Origin: Deltaproteobacteria bacterium | GTDB lineage: Bacteria; Myxococcota_A; UBA796; UBA9615 | DNA length: 32,728 nt | Assembly (NCBI GenBank): GCA_002724675.1 | Contig: PBPL01000066.1 | Coordinates: 1-32,728 of the forward strand | Direction of reading: 5' to 3' | Shown here: piece after piece, positions 1 to 7,851 of the stretch | Numbering within the stretch: the first letter of the stretch is position 1 | Layout: every line of letters starts with the position of its first letter | Position numbers and translations under genes: made by a program | The notes under the pieces: generated by a model | Told to the model about the DNA's origin: nothing | The model's input: only the letters and a program-made list of their open reading frames with translations | The model's database searches: none

Positions 1-49
1 CAAGACCGGCCCACCTCGGCCCAGCGGCCGACGCCGACTCCGGGCCTAG

Positions 50-670
50 TCAGTCGTGAGTTGGGCCGCTGTGCGCAGCTAAGAGCTGCGCCAGCCAACT
101 GTGGAATCGCTCGCCTGCCGAGGCGTCGTCGCCCAGACCGGCACTGCGCCTCAGTTCGGTGCCCAGAAGGGCATCGCCAAACACCGTGAGACCAGCGAGC
201 AACACTACGAACACCGTATCCTCGAAGGTTGGGGGAGACTGTGTGCCGGCGGCGGCGGCGACCCGGTTGGCGTGTACCGCTTGGGCGATGGCTTGCAGGG
301 TGTGCTCCGTTCCCAGGGGCTCGCCCTCACCCGTCAGAACCAGCCAGGCCAGAAGCCTGGCGTGGCCGCGCTCCGTGAGCGTCCCAGCGACCCGCTGTAG
401 GAGACCTTCGGTGTCGCTTCGGCCCTCCTCCTGGCTCAAAAGCTCGAACAGGTCGGCCTCGAGTCTCTGAACTCCTCGCTCGACAACCGCGTCGACCAGA
501 CCCCGTCGAGTGCCGAAGTAGTGAAGGATGCTCGGGTGGGATAGCCCCGCCTCGTCGGCGACTTCCTGGAGGCGGAGGCCTCCCGGGCCCACCGCGCGCA
601 TCTGGCGCTCCGCCGCCTCGAGGATCTCGGCCCTGGCCTGCTCTGGGCTCCTCCTGCGTCGTGGGGGCAT
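50..670 (-). CDS. TetR/AcrR-family transcriptional regulator
   Basis: This 206-residue protein has the usual TetR length and layout. An N-terminal three-helix DNA-binding domain covers about residues 10-55, with the helix-turn-helix near 33-52 (EVADEAGLSHPSILHYF). An alpha-helical ligand/dimer domain follows. The ATG at 670 is supported by a GGAGGA ribosome site 8 bases upstream. The gene diverges from the membrane hydroxylase at 760. The 89-base gap holds a perfect TATTGA-N8-TCAATA palindrome lying on the hydroxylase -35 box, so repression of that neighbour and of itself is likely. The family call is firm; the ligand and the target are inferred. Only 49 bases remain between the stop and the left edge, and no clear terminator is seen there. 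Confidence 0.93.
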   Translation of the reverse strand: MPPRRRRSPEQARAEILEAAERQMRAVGPGGLRLQEVADEAGLSHPSILHYFGTRRGLVDAVVERGVQRLEADLFELLSQEEGRSDTEGLLQRVAGTLTERGHARLLAWLVLTGEGEPLGTEHTLQAIAQAVHANRVAAAAGTQSPPTFEDTVFVVLLAGLTVFGDALLGTELRRSAGLGDDASAGERFHSWLAQLLAAHSGPTHD

Positions 671-722
671 GAGCCTAGTCCTCCGGTGGGTGCCGACATC
701 ATCGTCGCACGTCGATCAACGC

Positions 723-742
723 TATTGACATTTTTCTCAATA
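723..742. promoter_or_regulatory. Palindromic TetR operator candidate TATTGA-N8-TCAATA
   Basis: Two perfect 6-base arms are separated by 8 bases in the 89-base gap between the divergent TetR and hydroxylase genes. The left arm overlaps the TTGACA of the hydroxylase promoter. The size (20 bases) and position fit a TetR-family operator that controls both genes. This is inferred from symmetry and location only. Confidence 0.6.
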
Positions 743-753
743 ACTTCTAGATC
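725..753 (+). promoter_or_regulatory. Promoter of the membrane hydroxylase gene
   Basis: A perfect -35 box TTGACA (725-730) is followed after 17 bases by TAGATC (748-753), a weak -10 matching 3 of 6 consensus bases. Initiation about 7 bases later would fall at the ATG (760). The mRNA would then be leaderless, which agrees with the lack of any ribosome-binding sequence before the ATG. Confidence 0.45.
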
Positions 754-759
754 GTCAAC

Positions 760-1641
760 ATGTTCCGTCGCTCAGTATCGATCTTGCTCTTTCCGGGGAT
801 CCTGCTGGGCGCACTGGGCCTGACGCTCCTGGGCACGGAAATCGGACTCGCCAGAGGTGTGGTCGTCTTCGCTGTCGTGACAGCAGCCATCATCGCGATA
901 GCGGTCGCCGAGCGCCTCATCCCGTACCGGGTGGAGTGGAACGAGCCGCGCGGCGATGTGCGCACCGACACCATCCACATGCTGGTCAACCAGTTGGGCG
1001 TCGGCCGCCTGTTCGAGGCGATTGCCCTAGGCGCGCTGGTCGAACTCTCGCTTCAGCTCACCGACGCCTTCGGTAGGGAGCTGTGGCCTAGCGGGTGGCC
1101 CCTCCCCCTTCAGCTGGCGGTCGTCATCGTCGTCACCGATCTGCCGCGCTACTGGCTGCACCGGTTGTCTCACGAGGTACCTCTTCTGTGGCGTTTCCAC
1201 GCCATTCACCACAGTACTGAGCGCTTGTACTGGCTCAATGCCGGCAGGTTCCATCCGCTGGATGAGCTGGCCCATACGCTCCCGGTAGTGGTCCCCCTGG
1301 TGCTCCTTGGCGCCGGACCCGAGGTGCAGGCGCTGTATTTCGTGCACTCGGGGGTCCACGGGATGTTTCAGCACGCCAACATCGATGTCCGACTCGGGCC
1401 GCTCAACTGGATCTGGCCCATGGCCGAGCTCCATCGCTGGCACCACGCCCGCCGTCTGGAGGATGCCGCAGCCAACTTCGGCAACAACGTGGCCCTGTGG
1501 GACCTGGTATTCGGCACCTGGCGGATGCCTGCAGAACAGGTCCGCCACGACGGAGTCGGCCTAGCCGACCGGGAGCTGCCCAGGCACTTCTGGGGACAAG
1601 TCGCCGCACCGTTCCGCTGGGACCGCCAGGACGCCGCCTGA
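760..1641 (+). CDS. Fatty acid hydroxylase / sterol desaturase family membrane protein
   Basis: This 293-residue integral membrane protein carries the three histidine clusters of the di-iron fatty-acid hydroxylase/sterol desaturase superfamily. They are HRLSH (H134, H138), HAIHH (H147, H150, H151) and HRWHH (H225, H228, H229). The C-terminal NNVALWDLVFGT at about 242-253 is also typical of the family. Hydrophobic segments lie near 5-25, 33-52, 75-100, 113-128 and 172-195. The family hydroxylates or desaturates lipid-like substrates with O2 at a di-iron centre on the cytoplasmic side of the membrane; the substrate here is unknown. The gene diverges from a TetR gene and probably answers to it. 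No ribosome site precedes the ATG, which fits a leaderless transcript. The 163-base gap to the convergent monooxygenase gene holds no gene and no T-tracted terminator. Confidence 0.93.
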   Translation: MFRRSVSILLFPGILLGALGLTLLGTEIGLARGVVVFAVVTAAIIAIAVAERLIPYRVEWNEPRGDVRTDTIHMLVNQLGVGRLFEAIALGALVELSLQLTDAFGRELWPSGWPLPLQLAVVIVVTDLPRYWLHRLSHEVPLLWRFHAIHHSTERLYWLNAGRFHPLDELAHTLPVVVPLVLLGAGPEVQALYFVHSGVHGMFQHANIDVRLGPLNWIWPMAELHRWHHARRLEDAAANFGNNVALWDLVFGTWRMPAEQVRHDGVGLADRELPRHFWGQVAAPFRWDRQDAA

Positions 1642-1804
1642 GCCGGCCGGCCAGCTCGCGCAGGCCGAGGGACTATGACAGGGCTCCGATCTCAGCCGCG
1701 GTCCCTGGCGCGAGGAGGCGAACGCCACCGGAAGGATGAAGATCACTGAAGAGGCGTAGAGCGCTACGGCACGTCGAGAGCTGCCGCGACTTGCTGACGC
1801 CAGC

Positions 1805-2941
1805 TCAGGGGGCCACCTTGCCTGCAATCAGGCCAGCGACCCGCTTTGCTTCGATTCCAGCTTCCCGCAGCGCCCCGGTGGGGGGATTGCGGTAACCGAC
1901 AAAGTAGAGGCCTGGAAGGGTCTCCTCCCCGAAGGCCGGTGGGCGGCCCCGCGGATCCAGAATATCGCTGGCGTTGTGCAGGAAGCTCGCCAGCCCCGTG
2001 GTGTAGCCAGTGGCCAGCACCACCGTGTCAAAAGCCTGGGCCTCGCCGTCTTGGAAGTGCACTTGGGTGGAGCTGAATCGAACGATGCCCGGTGACACTC
2101 GGATCCGACCGGCCTTGATGGCCTCGATGGTGCCTACGTCAATGAGAGGGATCCGTCCGTGCTTCAGGATCTGCGCGTTGGGACCGATACTCGGTCGCTC
2201 GATTCCGTAGGCCGACAGGTCGCCCACCAGCAGTGGCAGCGTGCGAAGCGCGATGAAGTCGGCCAGGGCTACTGGCAGCCTGCTCAGTCGGATGTTGGTG
2301 ACCTGGGTGGGAGTGCCGAACACCTCGCGGGGCGTTACGTGGATCGGACTCCGCACCACGAGCGTAGGCTGGGCACCCTGCTCCGCCAGATCCAGGGCGA
2401 TCTCCGCCCCGGAATTGCCACAGCCGACGACCAGTACGCGCTCTCCCTGGAAGTCACGACCTGTCCGGTACTCGCTGCTGTGGAGCACCTTGCCCTCAAA
2501 CTCAGTCAGACCCTCGAGCTCTGGTCTCAAGGGGACGCGGTTGTAGCCGGCGGCGATCACTAGGTTGGCGGCTTCGACGCCGCCCTTGCTGGTGTGCAAC
2601 CGCCACCCTGTACTGGTGGGAGCTGCGTCCGTGACCTGGGTTCCAAACCGAGGCTGAAGCTCGAAGGCTGCCGCATAGTCCTCCAGGTACTCGATCACCT
2701 GGTCGCGGGAGGGATAGAGAGGCGTATCCGCCGGGAACGGGCGGAAAGGAAGTGCCGAGTGCTTCTTTGCCGTGTGGAGATGGAGCCGATCGTAGTGCCG
2801 GCGCCATGTGTGACCCACCTGCTCGGCTTGTTCCACGATGAGAGAGTCAATGCCTCGCTGCTTGAGGCAGGCGGCTGCGGCCAGCCCCGAGGGGCCGGCT
2901 CCGATGACGACGACCTGCACCTCTACCGAAGCGGGCTGCAT
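1805..2941 (-). CDS. Flavin-containing monooxygenase (FAD/NADPH)
   Basis: The 378-residue protein begins with an FAD-binding Rossmann motif GAGPSG (residues 14-19). It then has the FMO signature FEGKVLHSSEY (148-158, matching FxGxxxHxxxY), a second NADPH-binding motif GCGNSG (173-178) and a late ATGY motif. These are the hallmarks of class B flavoprotein monooxygenases, which insert one oxygen atom into N, S or carbonyl substrates using NADPH and O2. The substrate cannot be read from sequence. The frame stays open upstream to 3082, but that extension runs into the neighbouring gene and looks unlike protein. The ATG at 2941, just before the FAD motif, fits the family. It is the last gene of the minus-strand operon starting near 9436, with 52 bases to the gene upstream. 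Confidence 0.92.
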   Translation of the reverse strand: MQPASVEVQVVVIGAGPSGLAAAACLKQRGIDSLIVEQAEQVGHTWRRHYDRLHLHTAKKHSALPFRPFPADTPLYPSRDQVIEYLEDYAAAFELQPRFGTQVTDAAPTSTGWRLHTSKGGVEAANLVIAAGYNRVPLRPELEGLTEFEGKVLHSSEYRTGRDFQGERVLVVGCGNSGAEIALDLAEQGAQPTLVVRSPIHVTPREVFGTPTQVTNIRLSRLPVALADFIALRTLPLLVGDLSAYGIERPSIGPNAQILKHGRIPLIDVGTIEAIKAGRIRVSPGIVRFSSTQVHFQDGEAQAFDTVVLATGYTTGLASFLHNASDILDPRGRPPAFGEETLPGLYFVGYRNPPTGALREAGIEAKRVAGLIAGKVAP

Positions 2942-2993
2942 CGTGCCGGAAGTCTCGCGCAACTGAATTGGCTGCGCAGGATTGTCACCAGCT

Positions 2994-3980
2994 TCAGGAA
3001 CGAGCGTCACGAAGGACACTCTTGAGAAAGGGCAAGCCGAGGGCCAGGCGGCCCAGCAGCAGAGAGCACGTGTAGACAGCACTGAACGCCAGCACCTGGC
3101 CCGGCTCCCCGGCTGGATCCCACGGGCCGAAGAGGCTCGGAATAGTCAGTTGGTCGACGCCGATGCCAAAGGCGGTGACGGGCAGCCCCCGGACCAGCAG
3201 CACCACTTGGGTGAATGCAATCCCCACCAACACAGGGAGCTTCACGCCGAACGCAGAGATGCCGACGGCCACAAAGAGGCCCATGGCCAGGTTCTTGACC
3301 ACCTTCAGAACGTAGAAGGCGGCGAACCACTGCGCGCGGATCTCCGAGAACACCTTCAGTGGCGTGTCGCGCTTGAAGGCATCGGGCAAGTACTTCCAGG
3401 TCAACGAGAGGAACACACACACGCCGTAGAAGACCATCGTGCCCACCGCAACGCGGTGGACGGCAGTGAGTTCGTCAGCGGCCGAGGCCGGGAGCGCTGA
3501 GGGGTCCACGAGGAGACCAGCCAGCAGAGCCAGCGTTCCGATGGCGGCAGCCTCGTGCAACAGGTCGACCAGCAGGATTCCGGAGGCGCGCTTGTAGGAC
3601 ACGCCGTAGCGCCGGTGAACGTATACGGCCAGGCCGCCCAAGCCGACCACGAGGCTGAGGAGCATCAGCAGTTCACTGGCAGCCCGAGCACGCAGCATCT
3701 CGCCAAAGCGGCCGACCCGAGCGAGCCACTTGAAGCAGAGGTAGAACGATGTGGAATCGAGGAGGAGGCCTACGAACAAGAAGCTGACCAGCGCCGCTCC
3801 GAACAACGGGTAGTTCGCTCCAGAGAGCGCAGCCCACAGCCCTGTCAGGTCTTGGGTGGTCAGGACGAAGCCTACGAGGCCAAACGACAGCAGCCATGGC
3901 AGGGCTGCGCCCAGAGACTGCAGCTTCGACGAGGCTCCAGGGGCCGGTTCAACGAGCGCGGTGGTTGTCGGTGGATTCAT
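2994..3980 (-). CDS. YbhN/UPF0104-like integral membrane protein (LPG synthase TM family)
   Basis: This 328-residue polytopic membrane protein has about eight hydrophobic segments, beginning near residues 28-45, 55-80 and 100-120. The segment RRYGVSYKRASGILLVDLLHE fits the family of the lysylphosphatidylglycerol synthase membrane domain and YbhN. It has no cytoplasmic aminoacyl-transferase domain, so it is the stand-alone membrane form. Members are thought to move or flip lipids, but the activity of the short form is poorly known. Its ATG at 3980 overlaps the TGA of the upstream lyase gene by 4 bases, which indicates translational coupling. With a beta-barrel and two lipoproteins in the same operon, a role in envelope lipid handling is plausible. 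Confidence 0.85.
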   Translation of the reverse strand: MNPPTTTALVEPAPGASSKLQSLGAALPWLLSFGLVGFVLTTQDLTGLWAALSGANYPLFGAALVSFLFVGLLLDSTSFYLCFKWLARVGRFGEMLRARAASELLMLLSLVVGLGGLAVYVHRRYGVSYKRASGILLVDLLHEAAAIGTLALLAGLLVDPSALPASAADELTAVHRVAVGTMVFYGVCVFLSLTWKYLPDAFKRDTPLKVFSEIRAQWFAAFYVLKVVKNLAMGLFVAVGISAFGVKLPVLVGIAFTQVVLLVRGLPVTAFGIGVDQLTIPSLFGPWDPAGEPGQVLAFSAVYTCSLLLGRLALGLPFLKSVLRDARS

Positions 3981-4852
3981 GATTGCTCGGAGTCCTCGCC
4001 GTAGTGCTCGTCGAGGGCGTACTTCTCTTCCAGTCCCAGCAGTCCCGTGAGTTCGTCGAAGGTCATCAAGTCCCCCTCCAGCCCCTTGGAACTGCCGTGC
4101 TGCAGGAGGTGGGTGAAGGCCCGATCCATGGCGTGCGCTGCTGCGAACAGGCCTGTAAGCACGTAGCCCACGTTGTGAAATCCCATCTCGTGGAGGGTGT
4201 CCAGGGGCAGAATGGGCGTTCGGCCGCCCTCAATCATGTTGGCGACCTGGAGGCCGGGAACCTCGCGCGCGATCCGAGCCATCTCCTCCACCGTCTCCGG
4301 AGCCTCCACGAAGAGAACCTGGGCGCCAGCCTCGTGGTAGGCCCTGGCCCGGCGGATGGCTTCGTCCAGTCCCAGCGGAGCGCGGGCGTCGGTGCGAGCC
4401 GTGATCATGAAGGGCGCGTCTCCCTTCGCGTCCACTGCGGCCCGGATCTTCTGCACGTGTTCCTCCATGGGCACGACGGTCTTGCCTCGCATGTGGCCAC
4501 AGCGCTTCGGCCAGCGCTGGTCCTCGAGGATCACTCCCCGGGCGCCCATAGCGACAAGCTCCTCGACCATGCGGATCACGTTGAGCGCCCCCCCGAAGCC
4601 GGTGTCTCCGTCCACCACCACTGGGATGTCCACGGCCCGGCAGACTCGCCGAGCGACGTCGAGCACCTCGCTCTGGGTCAGCAGACCGAAGTCAGGCTCA
4701 CCCAGGTGTGCTGCGGCAACCGCATAACCACTGAGGACGACGCTCCTAAAGCCCGCTCGCTCCGCCAGCTTTGCGCTCAGTGGATCCCAGACCCCAGCCG
4801 CAAGAAAGATGCGGCTGTCCGAGATCAGAGGATGCAATCTGGAGTCGGTCAT
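3977..4852 (-). CDS. Isocitrate lyase/PEP mutase superfamily C-C lyase
   Basis: This 291-residue protein has a TIM-barrel of the ICL/PEPM family. Visible motifs are VDGDTGFG (80-87, with the metal-binding Asp pair D81/D83), ILEDQ (108-112) and KRCGH (116-120), whose Cys118 is the catalytic acid in true lyases. PEP mutases lack this KxCGH loop, so a C-C bond lyase of the methylisocitrate lyase, 2-alkylmalate lyase or oxaloacetate hydrolase kind is more likely than a phosphonate mutase. The exact substrate is undetermined. The ATG at 4852 has an AAGGAGCC ribosome site that overlaps the stop of the upstream beta-barrel gene 10 bases away. An upstream in-frame extension is rejected because it would run into that gene. 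The 3' end overlaps the next gene by 4 bases. Confidence 0.9.
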   Translation of the reverse strand: MTDSRLHPLISDSRIFLAAGVWDPLSAKLAERAGFRSVVLSGYAVAAAHLGEPDFGLLTQSEVLDVARRVCRAVDIPVVVDGDTGFGGALNVIRMVEELVAMGARGVILEDQRWPKRCGHMRGKTVVPMEEHVQKIRAAVDAKGDAPFMITARTDARAPLGLDEAIRRARAYHEAGAQVLFVEAPETVEEMARIAREVPGLQVANMIEGGRTPILPLDTLHEMGFHNVGYVLTGLFAAAHAMDRAFTHLLQHGSSKGLEGDLMTFDELTGLLGLEEKYALDEHYGEDSEQS

Positions 4853-4862
4853 GGATGGCTCC

Positions 4863-6293
4863 TTAGAAGACGTGGCCCACGTCAAAGTACAGGCCGTGCT
4901 GGCCTGGCGACCAGCCCACATCGAGTCGGATCACGAATGTTTCACCCACCTGCCAGCGCAGGCCTCCGCCCAGGCCGGGGTGCAGCCCCAGTGTCTTGCC
5001 GTCCAGCTCGGGTCTGGGGCGGTGGTCGGCCCAGACCCTTCCTGCGTCGAGGAAGAGGACGGCGCCCAGGCTGGATCGCTGCCTAGCCACACGGAAACGT
5101 AGAAACTTCGACCGCAGTTCGAGGTTCGACAGCACCTTGCCCCGGCCGTGGTAGCGATGGGTGAGGACGCCCCGGAGCGATGTCGATCCTCCGGGGCCAT
5201 CGTCGGCTTCGGTTCCGCCGTAGCGTGCCAACTCGTAGAGGGGCGGACTTCCAAACAGTCCGTCTAGGATCAGCCGTGCGGCCACCGAGATCCAGTCGCG
5301 GTGAATCGGCAGGAAGAAGCGGAAGGTAGCGTTGAGACCCACGAAGCCCTGCTGCAGTTCCAACAGGGGGCCGCCGCGAACCGAGACCTCGTGAAACATG
5401 CCTGCGATGGGCGCAGTCTCGTCGTCTCGGGTGTCCAGGGCCATGCCGGCGACTCCCTGGAGCAAGCCATGGCGGCTCACGCCTACCAGGGCCTGTGTCT
5501 GCCAAGCCTCGGGATCTCCGGCCAGGTCCTGGCTCAGCTGGCTCCCCTCGTAGAGCTGGAACCAGTTCCATGCCAACGAGGTGCTCCCAAAAGCAAACAG
5601 GTCGGCAGGCAGTTGAACCCGGACTTCGGCCTCCGCCCTGGGGTAGATGCGGTCGTACTCGTGGAAGCGCCTTGCCCGTGCCCAGCTGTCCGGCTCGCGC
5701 TCCTTGTCGATGGATTTCCATGGCTCGGACCTGATGCTCTGGTTCCCAAGCCCGTGGTAGCCAGCGTTGCTGTGTCGTCGAAAGGACAGCTCCAGGAGCA
5801 GCCGCACTCGTCCCGAGGCCAGACCAGGCTTGTCAAAGCGTACGTAGTGACTCTGGAAAGGGACCTCGACACCACCCTCGGGGCGCGGGCGCAGATAGAG
5901 AAAGGCCTGAGCGCCAAGCCGCCAGCGATAGGGAACTGCCTCGGGGTCGATGCGGGCGAAGTTGGTGATGACCCCGAAGCCGAGGCCCAGATCCGAGTCG
6001 TAGGAGATGGCTGGCAGGATGCCCGGCTCGGTGCGGACCGGGGGCAGCTCTCGCCGGGCTCTCTTTCGCTTCTTGCTCGGCTCTTCCGGGGTCGGCTCCC
6101 CGTCCGACGGGTCGCCGCTCGAAGCGGTCGTTCCCTCGCCTCCACTGGTGGGCGATGGTTGAGCCCATGCGGTGCCCGCTGTACCCAGGGCAACGCATAG
6201 GGCCGCCAGCAACAGACGGTTCGGCAAGCTCAGCCGGTCCGCCCCAGACAGCGGTGAGGCAGGGGCCCGTCTCAACTCAGTCCCCCTCTCCAT
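4863..6293 (-). CDS. Outer-membrane beta-barrel protein, Omp85/BamA-TamA-like, no POTRA domains
   Basis: The 476-residue product has a signal peptide (hydrophobic 26-40, cleavage likely after AWA at 44). A 40-residue linker rich in Gly, Ser, Glu and Lys comes next, then a barrel of about 385 residues of alternating polar and hydrophobic strands. Strand starts such as PGILPAISYDSDLGLGFGV and HSNAGYHGLGN, and the final Phe (FDVGHVF), fit the surface-antigen (D15-like) barrel of the Omp85 superfamily. There is no room for POTRA domains, so it is a barrel-only form. The ATG at 6293 has a GGAGGA ribosome site 8 bases away and lies inside the end of the upstream lipoprotein gene (17-base overlap). 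A start at 6329 is possible but lacks such a site. It is probably a channel or surface-assembly partner of the operon's lipoproteins. Confidence 0.85.
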   Translation of the reverse strand: MERGTELRRAPASPLSGADRLSLPNRLLLAALCVALGTAGTAWAQPSPTSGGEGTTASSGDPSDGEPTPEEPSKKRKRARRELPPVRTEPGILPAISYDSDLGLGFGVITNFARIDPEAVPYRWRLGAQAFLYLRPRPEGGVEVPFQSHYVRFDKPGLASGRVRLLLELSFRRHSNAGYHGLGNQSIRSEPWKSIDKEREPDSWARARRFHEYDRIYPRAEAEVRVQLPADLFAFGSTSLAWNWFQLYEGSQLSQDLAGDPEAWQTQALVGVSRHGLLQGVAGMALDTRDDETAPIAGMFHEVSVRGGPLLELQQGFVGLNATFRFFLPIHRDWISVAARLILDGLFGSPPLYELARYGGTEADDGPGGSTSLRGVLTHRYHGRGKVLSNLELRSKFLRFRVARQRSSLGAVLFLDAGRVWADHRPRPELDGKTLGLHPGLGGGLRWQVGETFVIRLDVGWSPGQHGLYFDVGHVF

Positions 6294-7185
6294 TGAGGTA
6301 CTCCTCCGTGGCGACATAGATCTGATCAATCACCCCAGCGGTCACGCTGGCAATGAGTGAGTCATCGCTGACCGCCGGCAGCGTGACCGAGCTCCAGACG
6401 ACATTGAGTCCCAGGGCCCCGCCAGGTCGAGGTAGCCACACCTCGAGGTTGTAGCTCTGGTCCAGGCTGTCCTGACCATCATCTTCGGGGAACACCTCGG
6501 TGGTCCAGGACCGCGCGAGGAGCGCCTGCTGGCCGTCGGGCATCCCAACCCACTGGAAGTCCTTGTAGGCCTCGTAGACCACATCAAGCACCAGTTGGTC
6601 CCGGTGGATCACGTTGGTTGTTCGAACAAAGCGGCAGCTGAGGTCCGTAAAGCAGTCAATGTCCGTGAGGAAGTCCCGGTCATACGAGGCTGAACTGGGA
6701 GCTTCGACGGGTGTCTGATCGCGCAGAGCGACCAGTTCTGCACGGGCTTCGGGCGCATGGTCGCTCCAGCTGGCCACGGCAACGGGCAGCTGCTCGTCTG
6801 GCTCGACGCCCTCGGTCTCGGGGATCCCGCCGAAGTGGTCGGAGGTCAAGGTGGGAGGCGTCCACTCGCGTCCTTCCCGGGAGGAGCCCGGAATGAAGTC
6901 ATCCCAGACCCCCTGGTCCAGGAAGGCTCCGAGATTGGACACACCGGCCAGCAGGACCTCTTCATCCGCTTCAAAGTTGGAGAACAAGTAGAGGGTCAGG
7001 TCTCCCAGCTCGGTGGGTGCCTCGGGAGGCGGCTGTGCGCAGCCAGCGAGGAGCAAGACCAGCCCGGCAAGCAGCTTGCGCCGCCCCCCTGATCGGGGTG
7101 TCTCTAGGATGGGTGTCGATCGGCGAGCCCGCTGCAGTACCCACCGCAGACTCGTTCCAGGGCGACTCGTTCCAGCAGTCTTCAT
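6277..7185 (-). CDS. Lipoprotein of unknown function
   Basis: This 302-residue protein has a lipobox LLLAGC with the lipidated Cys at 49. It follows a hydrophobic segment (38-47) and an unusually long basic N-region of about 37 residues. The true start could lie further in, but the ATG at 7185 overlaps the stop of the upstream chalcone-isomerase-like gene by 4 bases. The mature part is acidic and mostly beta, with few recognisable motifs; a Cys pair lies in DIDCFTDLSCRF. I do not recognise a family. Lying between an exported small-ligand fold and an outer-membrane barrel, it may be an inner-leaflet outer-membrane component of the same assembly. Confidence 0.82.
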   Translation of the reverse strand: MKTAGTSRPGTSLRWVLQRARRSTPILETPRSGGRRKLLAGLVLLLAGCAQPPPEAPTELGDLTLYLFSNFEADEEVLLAGVSNLGAFLDQGVWDDFIPGSSREGREWTPPTLTSDHFGGIPETEGVEPDEQLPVAVASWSDHAPEARAELVALRDQTPVEAPSSASYDRDFLTDIDCFTDLSCRFVRTTNVIHRDQLVLDVVYEAYKDFQWVGMPDGQQALLARSWTTEVFPEDDGQDSLDQSYNLEVWLPRPGGALGLNVVWSSVTLPAVSDDSLIASVTAGVIDQIYVATEEYLNGEGD

Positions 7186-7805
7186 CGAGATCCTCCCAAC
7201 AGGCTTTCCTTCAGGTCATCGTCCCCAACGGGGGTGCCGAGCCACACGGAGAACAAGGCGTCAGCAAAGTCCTTGCCGGGGATCACGCCCTGCTCCTGCC
7301 CCCCCACGTGGATGATTGTTCCGCGGTCGGGAGACCACTCCATCAAGATGGTGTCGCCCCGCCTCACGTTGGGAACCAGGGCCCGCAGCGTGTCGAGGCG
7401 CTGACTCAGCCGGGACAGAGCGTCAGACGAGCTTCGGGCAAAGCCGCGGGCGATGCCCTTCCCAATAATCTTGCCGCTGAGGGGCAGCAACAACTCCATG
7501 CGAATCGCCTTGGGCCGGTCCAGCGCCACGATGCTAGTGGCATCGGCCAGGGGCTCTTCGAGGTAGAGGCCGATCGCGTAGAGGGGCAGGAAGAGCTTGG
7601 TGCGAACCCCATGACCGTTGAGGGCCAATGATGTTCCGTCGACGGGAAGGGACTGCGGCATCTCTCCCACCTCATCCCCTACCCCGGCTTCCACCGAGGA
7701 GGGAGAGAGGAGGAGCAGGGCGGCGCCACCCATTGCCAGGACGAGCCCAAGGGCTGCGAAGCTGCCGGTGGTGCGCCGAGGCGCATGAGGAAGCGGTTGT
7801 GACAT
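7182..7805 (-). CDS. Exported chalcone isomerase-like protein
   Basis: This 207-residue protein has an N-terminal hydrophobic export segment (about 15-35), then the chalcone-isomerase-like fold seen in bacterial exported homologues. The pattern ALNGHGVRTKLFLPLYAIGLYLEE (from about 61) is the family hallmark, and the late GTIIHVGGQEQGVIPGKDFADALFSVWLG also fits. Bacterial members are not known to be flavonoid isomerases; many are thought to bind fatty acids or other hydrophobic ligands. The ATG at 7805 has a GGTGGAG site 6 bases away and is preferred to the GTG at 7817. It ends in a 4-base overlap with the next lipoprotein gene. A periplasmic lipid-binding role is inferred. Confidence 0.85.
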   Translation of the reverse strand: MSQPLPHAPRRTTGSFAALGLVLAMGGAALLLLSPSSVEAGVGDEVGEMPQSLPVDGTSLALNGHGVRTKLFLPLYAIGLYLEEPLADATSIVALDRPKAIRMELLLPLSGKIIGKGIARGFARSSSDALSRLSQRLDTLRALVPNVRRGDTILMEWSPDRGTIIHVGGQEQGVIPGKDFADALFSVWLGTPVGDDDLKESLLGGSR

Positions 7806-7851
7806 CGTGAACTCCACCCAAGTCGCCCTGGCCAGTGAATGTGGCTGTCCT

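Noticed and set aside
1642-1804. Terminator between the convergent hydroxylase and monooxygenase genes
   Set aside because: Only a short GCCGGCCGGC palindrome and small stems are seen, with no T-tract in either direction.
2942-3082. N-terminal extension of the flavin monooxygenase
   Set aside because: It overlaps the YbhN-like gene and adds a sequence unlike any FMO start; the ATG at 2941 sits at the normal distance from the FAD motif.
3977-4852. PEP mutase and phosphonate biosynthesis
   Set aside because: The KRCGH lyase loop is present and no phosphonopyruvate decarboxylase or other phosphonate gene is nearby.
3983-5086. Plus-strand open frame opposite the lyase gene
   Set aside because: The minus strand carries the intact ICL/PEPM motifs and a well-placed ribosome site; the plus frame has no recognisable domain.
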